Source: CAVPWP01 sp963709395 (GTDB lineage Bacteria > Pseudomonadota > Alphaproteobacteria > Rhodobacterales > Rhodobacteraceae). Taken from it: a DNA stretch of 64,000 nucleotides. Below are positions 27,407-37,154 of this stretch, piece after piece; position 1 is the first letter of the stretch; every line of letters starts with the position of its first letter. Made by a program: the position numbers and the translations under genes. The DNA is taken from the NCBI GenBank assembly GCA_963709395.1, contig CAVPWP010000008.1, positions 525,707 through 589,706 on the forward strand. Reading direction: 5' to 3'. Under the pieces are notes generated by a model, which was given only the letters and a program-made list of their open reading frames with translations, made no database searches and was not told where the DNA came from.

Positions 27407-27622
27407 AGAGCGGAGATGGATCCCGGCCGGATCCGGCGGCGATCCCGCAGGGGCCATGGACTTCCCCGCCTGCCCGCGTATCTTGTCCGACGCCAAGTGA
27501 GAAAGATGGTTCGTGATCGAAACCCAACAGCGCTCCGATTTCCGGATTTCGTCCGAACACCAGTCGATCGGACAGACTACACCGAGGGAAATGGCTGCGT
27601 CTGTCGGCTCGGGGGGCATGGC

Positions 27623-27832
27623 ATGAAGTTCTTCGACTTTCAGCATCCGTTCTACAAGCCCCTGTGGATCCGCATCGCCATCACCGGCGCCTGCCTTGGC
27701 TGGGCGGTGGTCGAGATCCTTGGGGGCAATTCCTTCTGGGCGATCCTCTTCGGCTCGGTCGGGCTCTATTCGGGGCATCAGTTCTTCATCGCCTTCAATC
27801 CCCGCGAGCCCGAGGATGATGACAAGTCATGA
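27623..27832 (+). CDS. Small two-helix membrane protein (DUF3329-like)
   Basis: The 69-residue protein opens with FDFQHPFYKPLWIRIAIT and has two hydrophobic segments, WIRIAITGACLGWAVVEIL and FWAILFGSVGLYSGHQFFI, then an acidic tail EPEDDDKS. HPF-KPLWIRI openings are seen in small alphaproteobacterial membrane proteins that I associate with DUF3329. It is isolated, with unknown function; it could be an operon of its own. Confidence 0.55.
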   Translation: MKFFDFQHPFYKPLWIRIAITGACLGWAVVEILGGNSFWAILFGSVGLYSGHQFFIAFNPREPEDDDKS

Positions 27833-27896
27833 TGCGCCTTCGGTATTTCGGCCATGATGCCAGCGACCCGATCGCGCTCGCGGACCTCTGCGGCGA

Positions 27897-29132
27897 TCAG
27901 TTGATCTCGCGCTGTGCCACGGCCATGCCGTCCGAGAGGCCCGAGGACGGGTAGAGGATCACCCGGTCGCCTTCGGACAGGCCCTCGATCACCTGCGCCT
28001 CGATTCCGTTGTTTGGACCGATCGCGATGCTGCGGAGCCGCGCCGTGCCCTCCTCGACAACGAACACGGCCCAGCTTTGACCGCTCCGGAACAGCGCACT
28101 TGCCGGAACGATCAGCGTGTCACCGTCTTCCCAGACCACGATCTGCGCCTCGACGCGGAACCCGTGTCCGAGCCCGGAATAGGCTTCGGAGGGGCCGGTG
28201 AAGGCGACAACCGAGGTGACGCGCTGTTCCTCGACGCCCAGTGCCGAGAACCGCGTGACGCCGAAGGGGTCGACGCGCACGACCTCGCCGCTCAGGTCGG
28301 CCTCACCGCCCCAGTCGGTGATGATCACCGGATCGCCGGGCGCGACCCGCACCGCATCGGTCGACAGCAGATCCACCACAACCTCGAGGTCGTTCTCGAT
28401 ATTGCCGATCTCCATGATCGGGGTGCCGGCGGGCAGGGTGGTTTCGCTTTGCTGCATCACCCGCAGGATCCGGCCGTCGGCGGGTGCGCGCAGCGGGATA
28501 TCGTCCGACCGGACGGACCCGACCGCCTGCGCCAGACGCTGGTCGTCGAAGCCGATCAGCTGCGCCTGGGCATTGGCGATTTCGGCTTCCCGCATGGCGA
28601 TGGCGGCCTCGGCCGTGTCCACATTCGCCTGCGCCACACGCGCCGACTGACGGGCACGGTCAAGTGCGGCATCCGACGTGACACCGCGCTCCACCAGTTG
28701 GTTCGTGCGTTCCAGTTCGGTTTCGGCCAGGTCGCGATTGGCAAGGGCGGCATTCAGATCGGCACGCGCGACCCTCAGCGCGGCCTCGGCTGCGGTCACG
28801 GCGGCCTGCGCCTGTTCGCGCGTCCGGACGTCAAGAGCCGCCGGGTTGGTCGGGCGCATGTGCGCCACGATCGTCTCGCCGCGGACCACGGCGTCGCCGG
28901 GCTGGACCTCGACCCGCTGCAACTGTCCCGCCACGGGGGTCGAGACGACATAGGCGTCACGGACCTGCGTGCGCCCTTCCTCGTCGATGGTCAGGCGCAT
29001 CGCCCCGCGCGTGACCTCGCCCATGTCGACCAGCATCGGCTGCGGCCAGAAGGCGGCCGTCAGCGCGGCCCCGACCAGCAGCACCGCGACCCCGGTCAGG
29101 ATTGCCCTCGATCGTTTCCGTGCCTTGGCCAT
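27897..29132 (-). CDS. HlyD/MacA-type periplasmic adaptor
   Basis: The 411-residue protein has an N-terminal membrane anchor (ILTGVAVLLVGAALTAAFWP), a biotinyl-lipoyl-like half near VSTPVAGQLQRVEVQPGDAV, a long alpha-helical hairpin rich in Ala/Glu/Arg (about residues 100-190), then beta-barrel and membrane-proximal domains. It bridges an inner-membrane transporter to the outer membrane in tripartite efflux. ATG 29132 is favoured (GGGAG 9 nt upstream) over GTG 29141. It is the last gene of a three-gene exporter operon; no outer-membrane factor gene is adjacent. Confidence 0.82.
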   Translation of the reverse strand: MAKARKRSRAILTGVAVLLVGAALTAAFWPQPMLVDMGEVTRGAMRLTIDEEGRTQVRDAYVVSTPVAGQLQRVEVQPGDAVVRGETIVAHMRPTNPAALDVRTREQAQAAVTAAEAALRVARADLNAALANRDLAETELERTNQLVERGVTSDAALDRARQSARVAQANVDTAEAAIAMREAEIANAQAQLIGFDDQRLAQAVGSVRSDDIPLRAPADGRILRVMQQSETTLPAGTPIMEIGNIENDLEVVVDLLSTDAVRVAPGDPVIITDWGGEADLSGEVVRVDPFGVTRFSALGVEEQRVTSVVAFTGPSEAYSGLGHGFRVEAQIVVWEDGDTLIVPASALFRSGQSWAVFVVEEGTARLRSIAIGPNNGIEAQVIEGLSEGDRVILYPSSGLSDGMAVAQREIN

Positions 29133-29137
29133 GGCGG

Positions 29138-31497
29138 TCACTCCCTGGTCTTGAGGGCCGATACAAGATCTGTTCGGTCCATGTCACGCTTCACCAGCCA
29201 GCCCGACGCGACGGCAGCGCCCAGCACCACAAGTGCCGCGAAACCATAGCTTTCGGGGCTGAAGACCGCGGGGATCTGGTAAAGATCGGTCGAGAATCCA
29301 TCGGCGATGACGAAAGAGAGGAAGTAGCCCAGCACCGCCCCCACCGGGAGGGCGACGAGGGTCACGACGGCAAGCTCGCCCAAAAGGACGAAGGCCGCCT
29401 CGGCGCGGGTAAAGCCCAGCACGCGCAGCGAGGCCAGGTCGCGCGCCCGTTCGGCCTGTGCGATGCGCGCGGCGTTGTAGACGATGCCGAAGGTGATGAT
29501 GAAGGCGATGGCGCCCATGACATAGCGGATGGCCCCTGCGCCGGTGTCCATCATCACCTCGAGCGCCTGCCGCGCCTCGGACTTGAGGCTGACGCCCGCC
29601 ACGCTGGGCATGTCCTGTAGGGCTGCGTAGATCTCGCCGGCGCGCGCCTGATCGATGGCGAGATAGGCCCCCGAGACGCGGCCAGGCTCGCGCAGGACCC
29701 GGCCCAGCGTGCCGAGATCCATGTAGGCGGGCGAACCGATCAGGCTTTCGGCGACGCCGGCCACGGGGATCTCCAGCACCGGCTGGCGGCCTTCGCGGAC
29801 CTCGACGGTCAGCGTTTCACCCGGCGCGATCTGCAGGATGTCGGCCAGGGCCGTCGACAGCACGATCCCCTCGGTGGGCATCGCGATCTCCGACAGGTCG
29901 GCGGCGATGGCACGGTTGAGCCGCGCGTCCTCGGGCAACCCGGTCACCGCGCCGCGATGGCTGCGCAGCCCGTTGCGCAGGATGGCGGGCACGGTGCGCA
30001 CAGGCTCGACCAGTGCCACGCCGGGCATCCGGGCCAGCGCGTAGATCGTTGTGTCGGAGACCGCGTGGGTGAAGGTGACGGTTACGTCGCTTCGGTCGAC
30101 GACGCCGAAGGTCAGGTCGATCGTCCGGTCGAAGCCCACATAGATCGTCAGCATCGACACGCTGAGCGCCATGCCGCAGGCGATGCCGATCATCGAGCCC
30201 GCCATGCGGCCCGGCGCGCGGGTGATCCGGCGCACCACCATGCGCGAGGGCTGGTCGAGCCAGCCGGTCAGCACGCGGCCCCAGCGTCCCGAGCGGCTGT
30301 AGTCGGGCGGGGCGGGCGCGCGCATGGCGGCGGCGGGCGTGAGTGCGAAGATGCGGCGCAGCACCAGAAGCCCGCCGACCGAGGCTGCGAGGATGCTTGC
30401 GGCGACACCGCTGACGAAGGCGGCGGGATCGAGCTGGAACACCAGGAACGGGAAGTTGAAATAGGCCATGTAGACCTGGATCAGCGCGCGCCCGCCCGCG
30501 ATGCCCATGAGGCATCCGGCCAGCGCCCCGCCCACCGCGATGGCCATCACCAGTTTGAAGTAGTGCCAGCCCACCTCGGCATTGGTATAGCCGAAGGCCT
30601 TCATCAGCCCGATCTCCTCGCGTTCGGACTGCACCATGCGGCTGATGACGATGTAGAGGAGGAAGGCCGCGACCGCGAGGAAGATCGGCGGCACGCTGAC
30701 GGCCGCGGCCTCGAGCCCGCCGATTTCCTCGGTCACGATCCGGTTGGACTGCTGGTCGGCAAGCGGATAGGCGCCGGACCCGCCATAGGGCGCGAGGATG
30801 CGGTCGACGGCATCCATGACCGCTGCCTCCTTCGCGCCGCGGGTCAGCGACAGGAGGGCCTCGTTGAACGCGCCCTCCATGTCATAGGCGGCGGCAAGCG
30901 CCGACCGCCCCATCCAGATCACTCCGAAGCGGGCGGCATCGGGGGCCAGTTCGCCGGGGGCGGTGGCGTAGAGGTATTCGGGCGATTGCGCCAGGCCCAC
31001 GATGCGGAACGTGCGCCGCGCGCCGTTCATCGTGGCGGCGATCCGGTCGCCCGGCACCAGCCCGTGGGCATCGGCGAAGCCTTCGAGCAGCAGGATCTCA
31101 TCGCTGTGGCCGCTGTCGATCATCCGTCCATCGGTCAGGACCACGGCGTTCAGCCGCGGCTCGCGCAGATCGGGAAGGGACAGCGCCTGCGCCTGAACCG
31201 GCAGGTCGCGGTCTTCGAGGTCGATCAGGGCGCCCCCGGTGACACGCGTTTCCACCGCGCCCACGCCATCGATGGCGGCCAGCCGGTCGGCCAGGAATCC
31301 GGGAGCACGGGATACCGGCGCAAAGACATCGGCGAGGCGGTAGCGTTCGTAATAGGCCGTGCGCGTGTCGTTCAGCGAGGTGACCAGCCCCGACATCATC
31401 ACCTGCATCGCCACGCCCACGGCGATCACCATGCCGATGGCGATGGCCTGACCCTTCATGTGCCAGAGGTCGCGCAGGAGCTTGTGGTCCAGCGGGC

Positions 31498-31504
<7 letters not shown>
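29138..31504 (-). CDS. FtsX/MacB-type ABC transporter permease
   Basis: A 788-residue permease with the duplicated FtsX-domain architecture: an N-terminal helix (AIAIGMVIAVGVAMQVMMSG), a large periplasmic domain, a helix cluster near residues 260-420 containing EREEIGLMKAFGYTNAEVGW, a second periplasmic domain and a terminal cluster with ERARDLASLRVLGFTRAEA. Such proteins export lipoproteins, peptides or hydrophobic compounds mechanically with an adaptor. It overlaps the ATPase gene by 7 nt and has GAGGAGATCGA before its ATG. The cargo is unknown. Confidence 0.82.
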
Positions 31505-32205
<701 letters not shown>

Positions 32206-32261
32206 GCAGAATCTGCCCCAAACGCGTTCAATTTGGACTGAACACAGTGGCTTCCCCGATC

Positions 32262-32288
32262 GAGTGGTCCGGTTTCAGTCTTAGTGCA
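32262..32288. repeat. Solo IS3-type terminal repeat
   Basis: Twenty-six of 27 bases match the end of the IS3 remnant at 16218-16244 (begins GAGTGGTCCGGTTTCAGT). No transposase sequence adjoins it, so it marks an excised or deleted copy. Confidence 0.7.
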
Positions 32289-32767
32289 GAACACATCTTC
32301 GTGCTACGGCCGGCGTCGCCGACGAAGCGGCAAGGATTGGACGGAACCGCCTGCTGGTCGAAGCGATAGAGAATTTGTAAGAACCTGGCATGGAGGGAAA
32401 ATCGCAACATATCGTCCCGTGGCGTATGTCCGTTGCCCCGATGATGGATGGTGGCGAGTTTTTCCTAATATCAATAGGTTGCAGGGCGTCGTGTGCAGCA
32501 TTTGTTCATGTTTCAATCGCGCAGTTTCGCAAAGCGGCGCGCGGATTTCGGGTCGCAGGCTAGCGCACGACACCAGCCGCCTGCGGGTCATGTCACGCAG
32601 CCTCTTCGATCACCCGGTCCCGGAACCAGACCAAGTTCAGCGAGACAGCCGCCGCAGAAGGGAGTTTGCCGCTGACGATCAGCGCCAAGCTCAGGTTCAC
32701 CGCTACGGTTTCCTACGTTCCACGCTGCGCCATGATCCGGCCCAGGCCATGCCCCAGGCGTTCCATC

Positions 32768-32886
32768 GGGGTCTTCCTGTTCGTATTCGAGAAGGTCGCC
32801 GGGCTGGCAGTCGAGTTCGCGGCAAGGTCCGTCGAGCTGGTTTGTCGCCATGCGTTCATGACGTCGAGCCGGACGATAATCGCCAT
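32768..32886 (-). pseudogene. Deleted YozG-like HTH (Cro/C1-type) regulator
   Basis: ATG 32886 starts MAIIVRLDVMNAWRQ, matching the start of the small HTH_26 regulators (MAIIVRLDVMLAKRK-like). About 20 codons later a different frame reads CRELDCQPGDLLEYEQED, their typical end. The central helix-turn-helix is missing, so an internal deletion with a frame change has destroyed it. Intact members are about 70 residues and usually follow a DUF2975 membrane protein. Confidence 0.5.
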
Positions 32887-33312
32887 CAGACGACCTGTCG
32901 TTCTCGACGGCAATGGCGCGGGCATTCTGGCAAGGAAGTCCCGGCAACCAGACAGCGGCGCAAAACAGGATTGCCGGGACCCCGTTGCGCGACAGCGTGA
33001 TCGCGAAGACCAGATCGCCGGATCGTCCATAAAGGCGAGACGCGACGCGCATCGCTTCCGCCGGCAGATGCAGTCTCCGGGGCGATCCGGGGCATCCGGC
33101 AACAGCGCGCGTGACACGCTCGTTCTCGCAAGTCGTGGAAAATACTCGCGGTGTGATGCGCGTCACAGGATTCTGCGTCGGAGCGGATTAGCCCTTTTGG
33201 ACAAACGGGAACATCGGTGCGTCGGCAGACCGGGACTGATGGATCCGCGAACCGCCGGCATATCGCCGGTGTCGGGGTCGATCCCCGAGTGTCTCAAAAG
33301 AAGGAGTTGTTG

Positions 33313-34011
33313 ATGCGTGCAATTCTGATTGGGGCCGTGTTGTCCTGCGCCACATCCATGGCGCACGGTGCGACCTTGAACGGCGATTTCAGCGACGGCC
33401 TGAATGGCTACAGCCTGGAGGCGTGCGGCTTCGATTGCGACAGGCCCACCGACCCGTTCCTTTCCATCAATTTGAACGATGGCAATCCCTACCTGGGGGT
33501 GACTACCAGCACGTCGCTTCTCGGCGTGCTTCAGGCAAGCGCGCAGACCGACATCGCCGTCACCGCCGACGCGAATACGCTCAGCTTCGATGCGGTCCAG
33601 TTTCCGACCGTAGACGATCCGGGCTCGAGCGGGACAAGCCCGTTCGGCGATGCCCTCAGCGTCGTGTTGATCGACGCCGTGTCCGACATCGTCTTCCTGT
33701 TCGACATCGACGCGTCGGGTTTCAAGTTCAATCCCTTCGGTAATCCGGGCTTCACGGTCACGCAGACGACGGCCTCCGATCCGTTCTTCGACACCGGGGT
33801 CGAGGTCGATCTCGCATCGTTCGAAGGTCAAAATCTGACGCTTGGCATCTTCGCCTTCAGCGAAAGCGACGGAGTGATCCTGAGCGGCGGGTTCGACAAC
33901 TTCGCCCTGTCCGGCAGCCAGATCGCGCCGATTCCCCTGCCGGCCGGTCTGCCAGTGCTGCTTGCCGCCCTGGGGTTGCTTGGACTTATCCGCCGTCGCG
34001 CGACGACCTGA
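33313..34011 (+). CDS. VPLPA-CTERM sorting-domain secreted protein
   Basis: The 232-residue protein has a signal peptide (MRAILIGAVLSCATSMAHGA) and a C-terminal tripartite sorting signal: IPLPAGLPVLL, a hydrophobic helix and RRR. This VPLPA-CTERM signal is recognised by an exosortase (XrtD type) in exopolysaccharide-producing bacteria. The body (NGDFSDGLNGYSLEACGF..., later GGFDNFAL) resembles PEP-CTERM-like beta-sandwich proteins. AAGGAG stands 6 nt before ATG 33313. No exosortase gene is in the window. It lies 37 nt before the helical-protein operon and could be co-transcribed with it. Confidence 0.72.
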   Translation: MRAILIGAVLSCATSMAHGATLNGDFSDGLNGYSLEACGFDCDRPTDPFLSINLNDGNPYLGVTTSTSLLGVLQASAQTDIAVTADANTLSFDAVQFPTVDDPGSSGTSPFGDALSVVLIDAVSDIVFLFDIDASGFKFNPFGNPGFTVTQTTASDPFFDTGVEVDLASFEGQNLTLGIFAFSESDGVILSGGFDNFALSGSQIAPIPLPAGLPVLLAALGLLGLIRRRATT

Positions 34012-34048
34012 AGAACAGAGACAATAGCCAATCCGAAGGGAACGCCCC

Positions 34049-35014
34049 ATGACCATGGAGTCCGTGGATACCCAAGCTGTGACCGGAACACCCCGTCACT
34101 TCATCGACGACGGTCGTCCCGAAGACGACATCCCCGAGGTCGCACCGCTCGGCGACCGCACGGCGGTCGAAGCCGCCGACGAGGCGACGCTGACCGCCAA
34201 GTTCGAGGAATACGTCGACGCCGCGCCGATCCTCGTGGACCACCACGATTGGGAAAGGACGCGGTTCGACGAGACATACCAGCACTACGTCAAGATCTTC
34301 ACGAGTCTCGAGACGCTGGAGTCGATCAAACAGCAGACCGAGGCCGTGGCGCCGAGCTTCGACCTTCTTGAAGAGTTCGAAGTGATCGATCTGCCCGACG
34401 ATGTCGCGCAGGTCACCGCTATCACCGGCGGGCTCGTCGCCGTCGGAAGCCTTGTAAAGGCAGTGTACCAGGCGAGACAGGCCTCGAAGGCGCTAGCATA
34501 TGCGAGGTTCAGGCCCGTCATCGGCCCCGCGCAAAACCCCGCGGTCGTGGCCGCGGCAAAGTCGGCGAAAGGCTGGAAGATCCTTGGCGCTGCCGGTGCT
34601 GCACTTACAGTCGTCTCTTCCGGCGTGGGGATCCTGGCCACCATCGAGAACAAAAATCGACGCCTGGAATTCCTCCGCGACTCGGTCGAAAGCTACCAGA
34701 ACTGGTACGCGGCGACCAGGCAGGGGATCGACGACATGGATGCCGCCTCGACCCAGATGGAGGCGGATATCACCGCGCTGCTGAACGCGCTCGGCTTTGG
34801 CAGCCCCGAGGAACTGGAAGCATTCCTCGGCTCCGCGGTCCAGGATGCCGGCCAGCTGCAGGGCGCGCTCAATTCCGCGACGCGGATGCTGTGCGCGAGC
34901 CCGCCGCTATCCGCATCCGTTGTCGCCGGCTACACCGGCCTGCCGCTGGCGACCGTGCAGCGACGCGCGGCCCTTGTCGCGCAAGACCCCGGCATCTGTT
35001 CGATCGGGGGCTGA
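34049..35014 (+). CDS. Unrecognised helical protein A with two hydrophobic helices
   Basis: This 321-residue protein has no signal peptide and no family I recognise. An acidic N-terminal half is followed by two hydrophobic segments, residues 118-137 and 175-198 (ILGAAGAALTVVSSGVGILA), then a helical, charged region. The C terminus carries SASVVAGYTGLPLATVQRRA (288-307), which matches motifs in the next two proteins. The helix bundle with paired hydrophobic segments recalls alpha-helical pore-forming or membrane-remodelling proteins, but that is inference. It is the first gene of a tight five-gene operon (next gene 4 nt away). Confidence 0.7.
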   Translation: MTMESVDTQAVTGTPRHFIDDGRPEDDIPEVAPLGDRTAVEAADEATLTAKFEEYVDAAPILVDHHDWERTRFDETYQHYVKIFTSLETLESIKQQTEAVAPSFDLLEEFEVIDLPDDVAQVTAITGGLVAVGSLVKAVYQARQASKALAYARFRPVIGPAQNPAVVAAAKSAKGWKILGAAGAALTVVSSGVGILATIENKNRRLEFLRDSVESYQNWYAATRQGIDDMDAASTQMEADITALLNALGFGSPEELEAFLGSAVQDAGQLQGALNSATRMLCASPPLSASVVAGYTGLPLATVQRRAALVAQDPGICSIGG

Positions 35015-35018
35015 GGCC

Positions 35019-35786
35019 ATGTTCGCCGAAATCGGCAGGTTCCTGCAAAAAAACGTGGTCGAACCCATCGACCGCGCCGTCATCCGCCCCATCGACCAGG
35101 CCATCGTTCAGCCGATCCGTGAGGCGACCGACAAGGATTACGCGCTCCGTCGCGAGCGCAAACAGGTCGAGACGCTCGAGCGGAAGAACTCCGAGCTTCG
35201 TCCGAAATTCTTTCAGGCTCAGCAGGACCTTGCCGCGGCCCAGGCCGAGTACGAGCGCATCAGCGAGGATTTCAGCGAGGCGCATGGCGCGCCGCGCCTG
35301 CGGGCTTTGGTCAGGAGCGGTCCGGGCGATCCTGTCCGGATCGACCCCAGGGCCGGCACGCCGGAGGTTCTGCGGGTGATCGAGGATGGCAGCCGCTCGT
35401 TGCTGAAGACGGTCAGCTTCGGGCTGACCGAGGCCATCTTCAACAAGGACGAGATCCCGCGCGAGAGGGCCTATCTGAACAGGCGGATCTCCGAGCTTGA
35501 CGCGGAATCCCGACAGCTGACCGCTGCAATTGCGGAGCTGCGCGGCGCCGAAGACCGCTACCGCACGGCGACCGCGGAGATCGGGGCCGAACACGCCAAG
35601 CTCGGTTCCGACGCCACGGCATCCGATATCCACATCATATCGGCGCGTGCAAAGGCGCAGAGGGACATCATCGAACGCCTGCTGCGCAACGACGTGCCGC
35701 AGTCGGGCATCGCCGAGATCACCGGCATCCCGCCCGAGATGATCGCGGAAGTCGCGCGGAACTCAGCTTCAGGAAAGGGCCTGTAA
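35019..35786 (+). CDS. Unrecognised coiled-coil protein B
   Basis: A 255-residue soluble-looking protein. Residues 14-37 hold three octapeptide repeats (VEPIDRAV, IRPIDQAI, VQPIREAT). Two charged heptad-like stretches (about 40-85 and 145-185) predict coiled coils. The C terminus SGIAEITGIPPEMIAEVA (229-246) repeats the motif of protein A and resembles short helical hairpins at the C termini of Rpn-type proteins. No signal peptide or hydrophobic helix. Start and stop are 4 nt after protein A and overlapping protein C (TAATG), so the three are made together. Confidence 0.7.
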   Translation: MFAEIGRFLQKNVVEPIDRAVIRPIDQAIVQPIREATDKDYALRRERKQVETLERKNSELRPKFFQAQQDLAAAQAEYERISEDFSEAHGAPRLRALVRSGPGDPVRIDPRAGTPEVLRVIEDGSRSLLKTVSFGLTEAIFNKDEIPRERAYLNRRISELDAESRQLTAAIAELRGAEDRYRTATAEIGAEHAKLGSDATASDIHIISARAKAQRDIIERLLRNDVPQSGIAEITGIPPEMIAEVARNSASGKGL

Positions 35787-37132
35787 TGTCCATCCAGTTT
35801 CCCGACATCACCGACACGATCTTTTTCGAACCCGGCAAGACAGACGATCTGCTGGCCGATCTCGAGCGGCAGCGCGCTGCGCTCCACCAGCTTCATGCGG
35901 ACAGCGTGCAGAAGGGGCTCGAGCTGAGCGAGGTCGTGTCCGACCTGCAGCTCATGGAGGAAAAGACCCTGTTCTTTGCCGAGATGGTGGACAAGACCCA
36001 AGGTGTCTTCGTCCCGCCACCAAAGGGCGATGCCGAGGTCGGGATGAGAGCGATCCAGAAGCATGTGTTCGGCAACCTTTCGAAATTCTCCAACGTCGCG
36101 GGGCTGCTGGCCGCGCCGCTGGTGATCGATATCGTCTTTCGCGCGGGTCGGTATGTCGGTGCGGTAGGCAAGACCGGGCGGGTGGCGCGGGTGATGAGCC
36201 ATGCCCGCTACGCCAAGGTCCTGAAGTTCGCCAAGGGCGCCATGGTGCTCGCGGTCGCTGCCGAGGCCGCCAGTTTTATCATCAACATGGTCGCCTCCAA
36301 GAAGATGAACGACCAGCTGCGCAGCGAACTCAAGGACCTCAGAAGCAAGGCCGCCAAGGGCGCAAAGGACTACAGGACACTGGAGGCCGGTCTGGCCGAC
36401 GCAATGGCTCAGCGCGACGGGTTGCTTGCGCAGGCGGGCGTGGCGACCCCCGAGGAGTATGTACGCACGATCAACGAGGCACTGGCCCAGATGGGCGGTC
36501 GCAAGGCCGTCTTCGACACCGCGCGGCGCATGCTGCAGCACGGATTGCCCGAGGAAACGATCCTGTCGATGGTCGACGGACTCGACATCGAGGCACTTGC
36601 GCTGATCGGCAACCGGCTGCGGGCCGAGACGATGCTGGCCGCCGGCGCCGTGCAAGGGGATGTCGCGGCGCAGCTCGGCCTCGATGAGGGTCAGGTCGCC
36701 GAGATCGCCCTGGTCATCGGGGCGCGCGAAGCCCTCGTTCGTGGTCAGAGCGTGGAGGCGGTCGGAGAAAGCCTGGATATCGGGCCCGGGCTGCTGGAAG
36801 ATGTCGATGACATGCTGGACGCGGCGCTTCCCGACCACTGGGCTAAGATCGAGGGAGATGAGCCGCTCTCGGCTCTGGCGTCCACGCTTCTGCTGCGCGT
36901 CCAGGCGCTCGACGCGTTGCGGGCCGAGCTGAAGGGCAAGGCGCGGCTGGCCGCCGGCGAGGATATCGGCGCGATCGGAGAAGCCCTCGGTGTCGCGCGG
37001 GAAATCGTCGTGTCATGGGCCTCCGCCCTGCCGGTCGCGCTCGAGTTCGTGCGCACCCAGCGGGTGGGTGGCGTGACCGATCCGGCAGAGCTTGCCGCCG
37101 CAAACCGTCTGCCGCTCGCGTTGGTCGCATAA
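35786..37132 (+). CDS. Unrecognised helical protein C with hairpin-repeat C terminus
   Basis: The 448-residue protein has a charged helical N terminus, hydrophobic segments at about 103-118 and 150-169 (AMVLAVAAEAASFIINMVAS), a charged helix (170-210) and a C-terminal half built of at least four copies of the short helical motif: 291-308 (GDVAAQLGLDEGQVAEIA), 322-340, 393-412 and 433-448. Proteins A and B each carry one copy. The architecture of A and C is parallel, so they may be paralogous partners in one membrane complex. No enzyme motif is visible. Its ATG overlaps the stop of protein B. Confidence 0.7.
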   Translation: MSIQFPDITDTIFFEPGKTDDLLADLERQRAALHQLHADSVQKGLELSEVVSDLQLMEEKTLFFAEMVDKTQGVFVPPPKGDAEVGMRAIQKHVFGNLSKFSNVAGLLAAPLVIDIVFRAGRYVGAVGKTGRVARVMSHARYAKVLKFAKGAMVLAVAAEAASFIINMVASKKMNDQLRSELKDLRSKAAKGAKDYRTLEAGLADAMAQRDGLLAQAGVATPEEYVRTINEALAQMGGRKAVFDTARRMLQHGLPEETILSMVDGLDIEALALIGNRLRAETMLAAGAVQGDVAAQLGLDEGQVAEIALVIGAREALVRGQSVEAVGESLDIGPGLLEDVDDMLDAALPDHWAKIEGDEPLSALASTLLLRVQALDALRAELKGKARLAAGEDIGAIGEALGVAREIVVSWASALPVALEFVRTQRVGGVTDPAELAAANRLPLALVA

Positions 37133-37154
37133 TCAAGCCCGTCGGCCCGCACCC

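Larger units (their letters stand above)
32206..33312. other. 1.1-kb stretch without an intact gene
   Basis: Open frames here are long but lack conserved sequence. It contains a solo IS3-type terminal repeat (32262-32288) and a deleted HTH regulator gene (32768-32886). An upstream minus-strand frame (about 32890-33140) ends in ARAIAVENDR, reminiscent of DUF2975 C termini, which commonly precede such regulators. The stretch separates the exporter from the unusual region starting at 33.3 kb. Confidence 0.45.
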
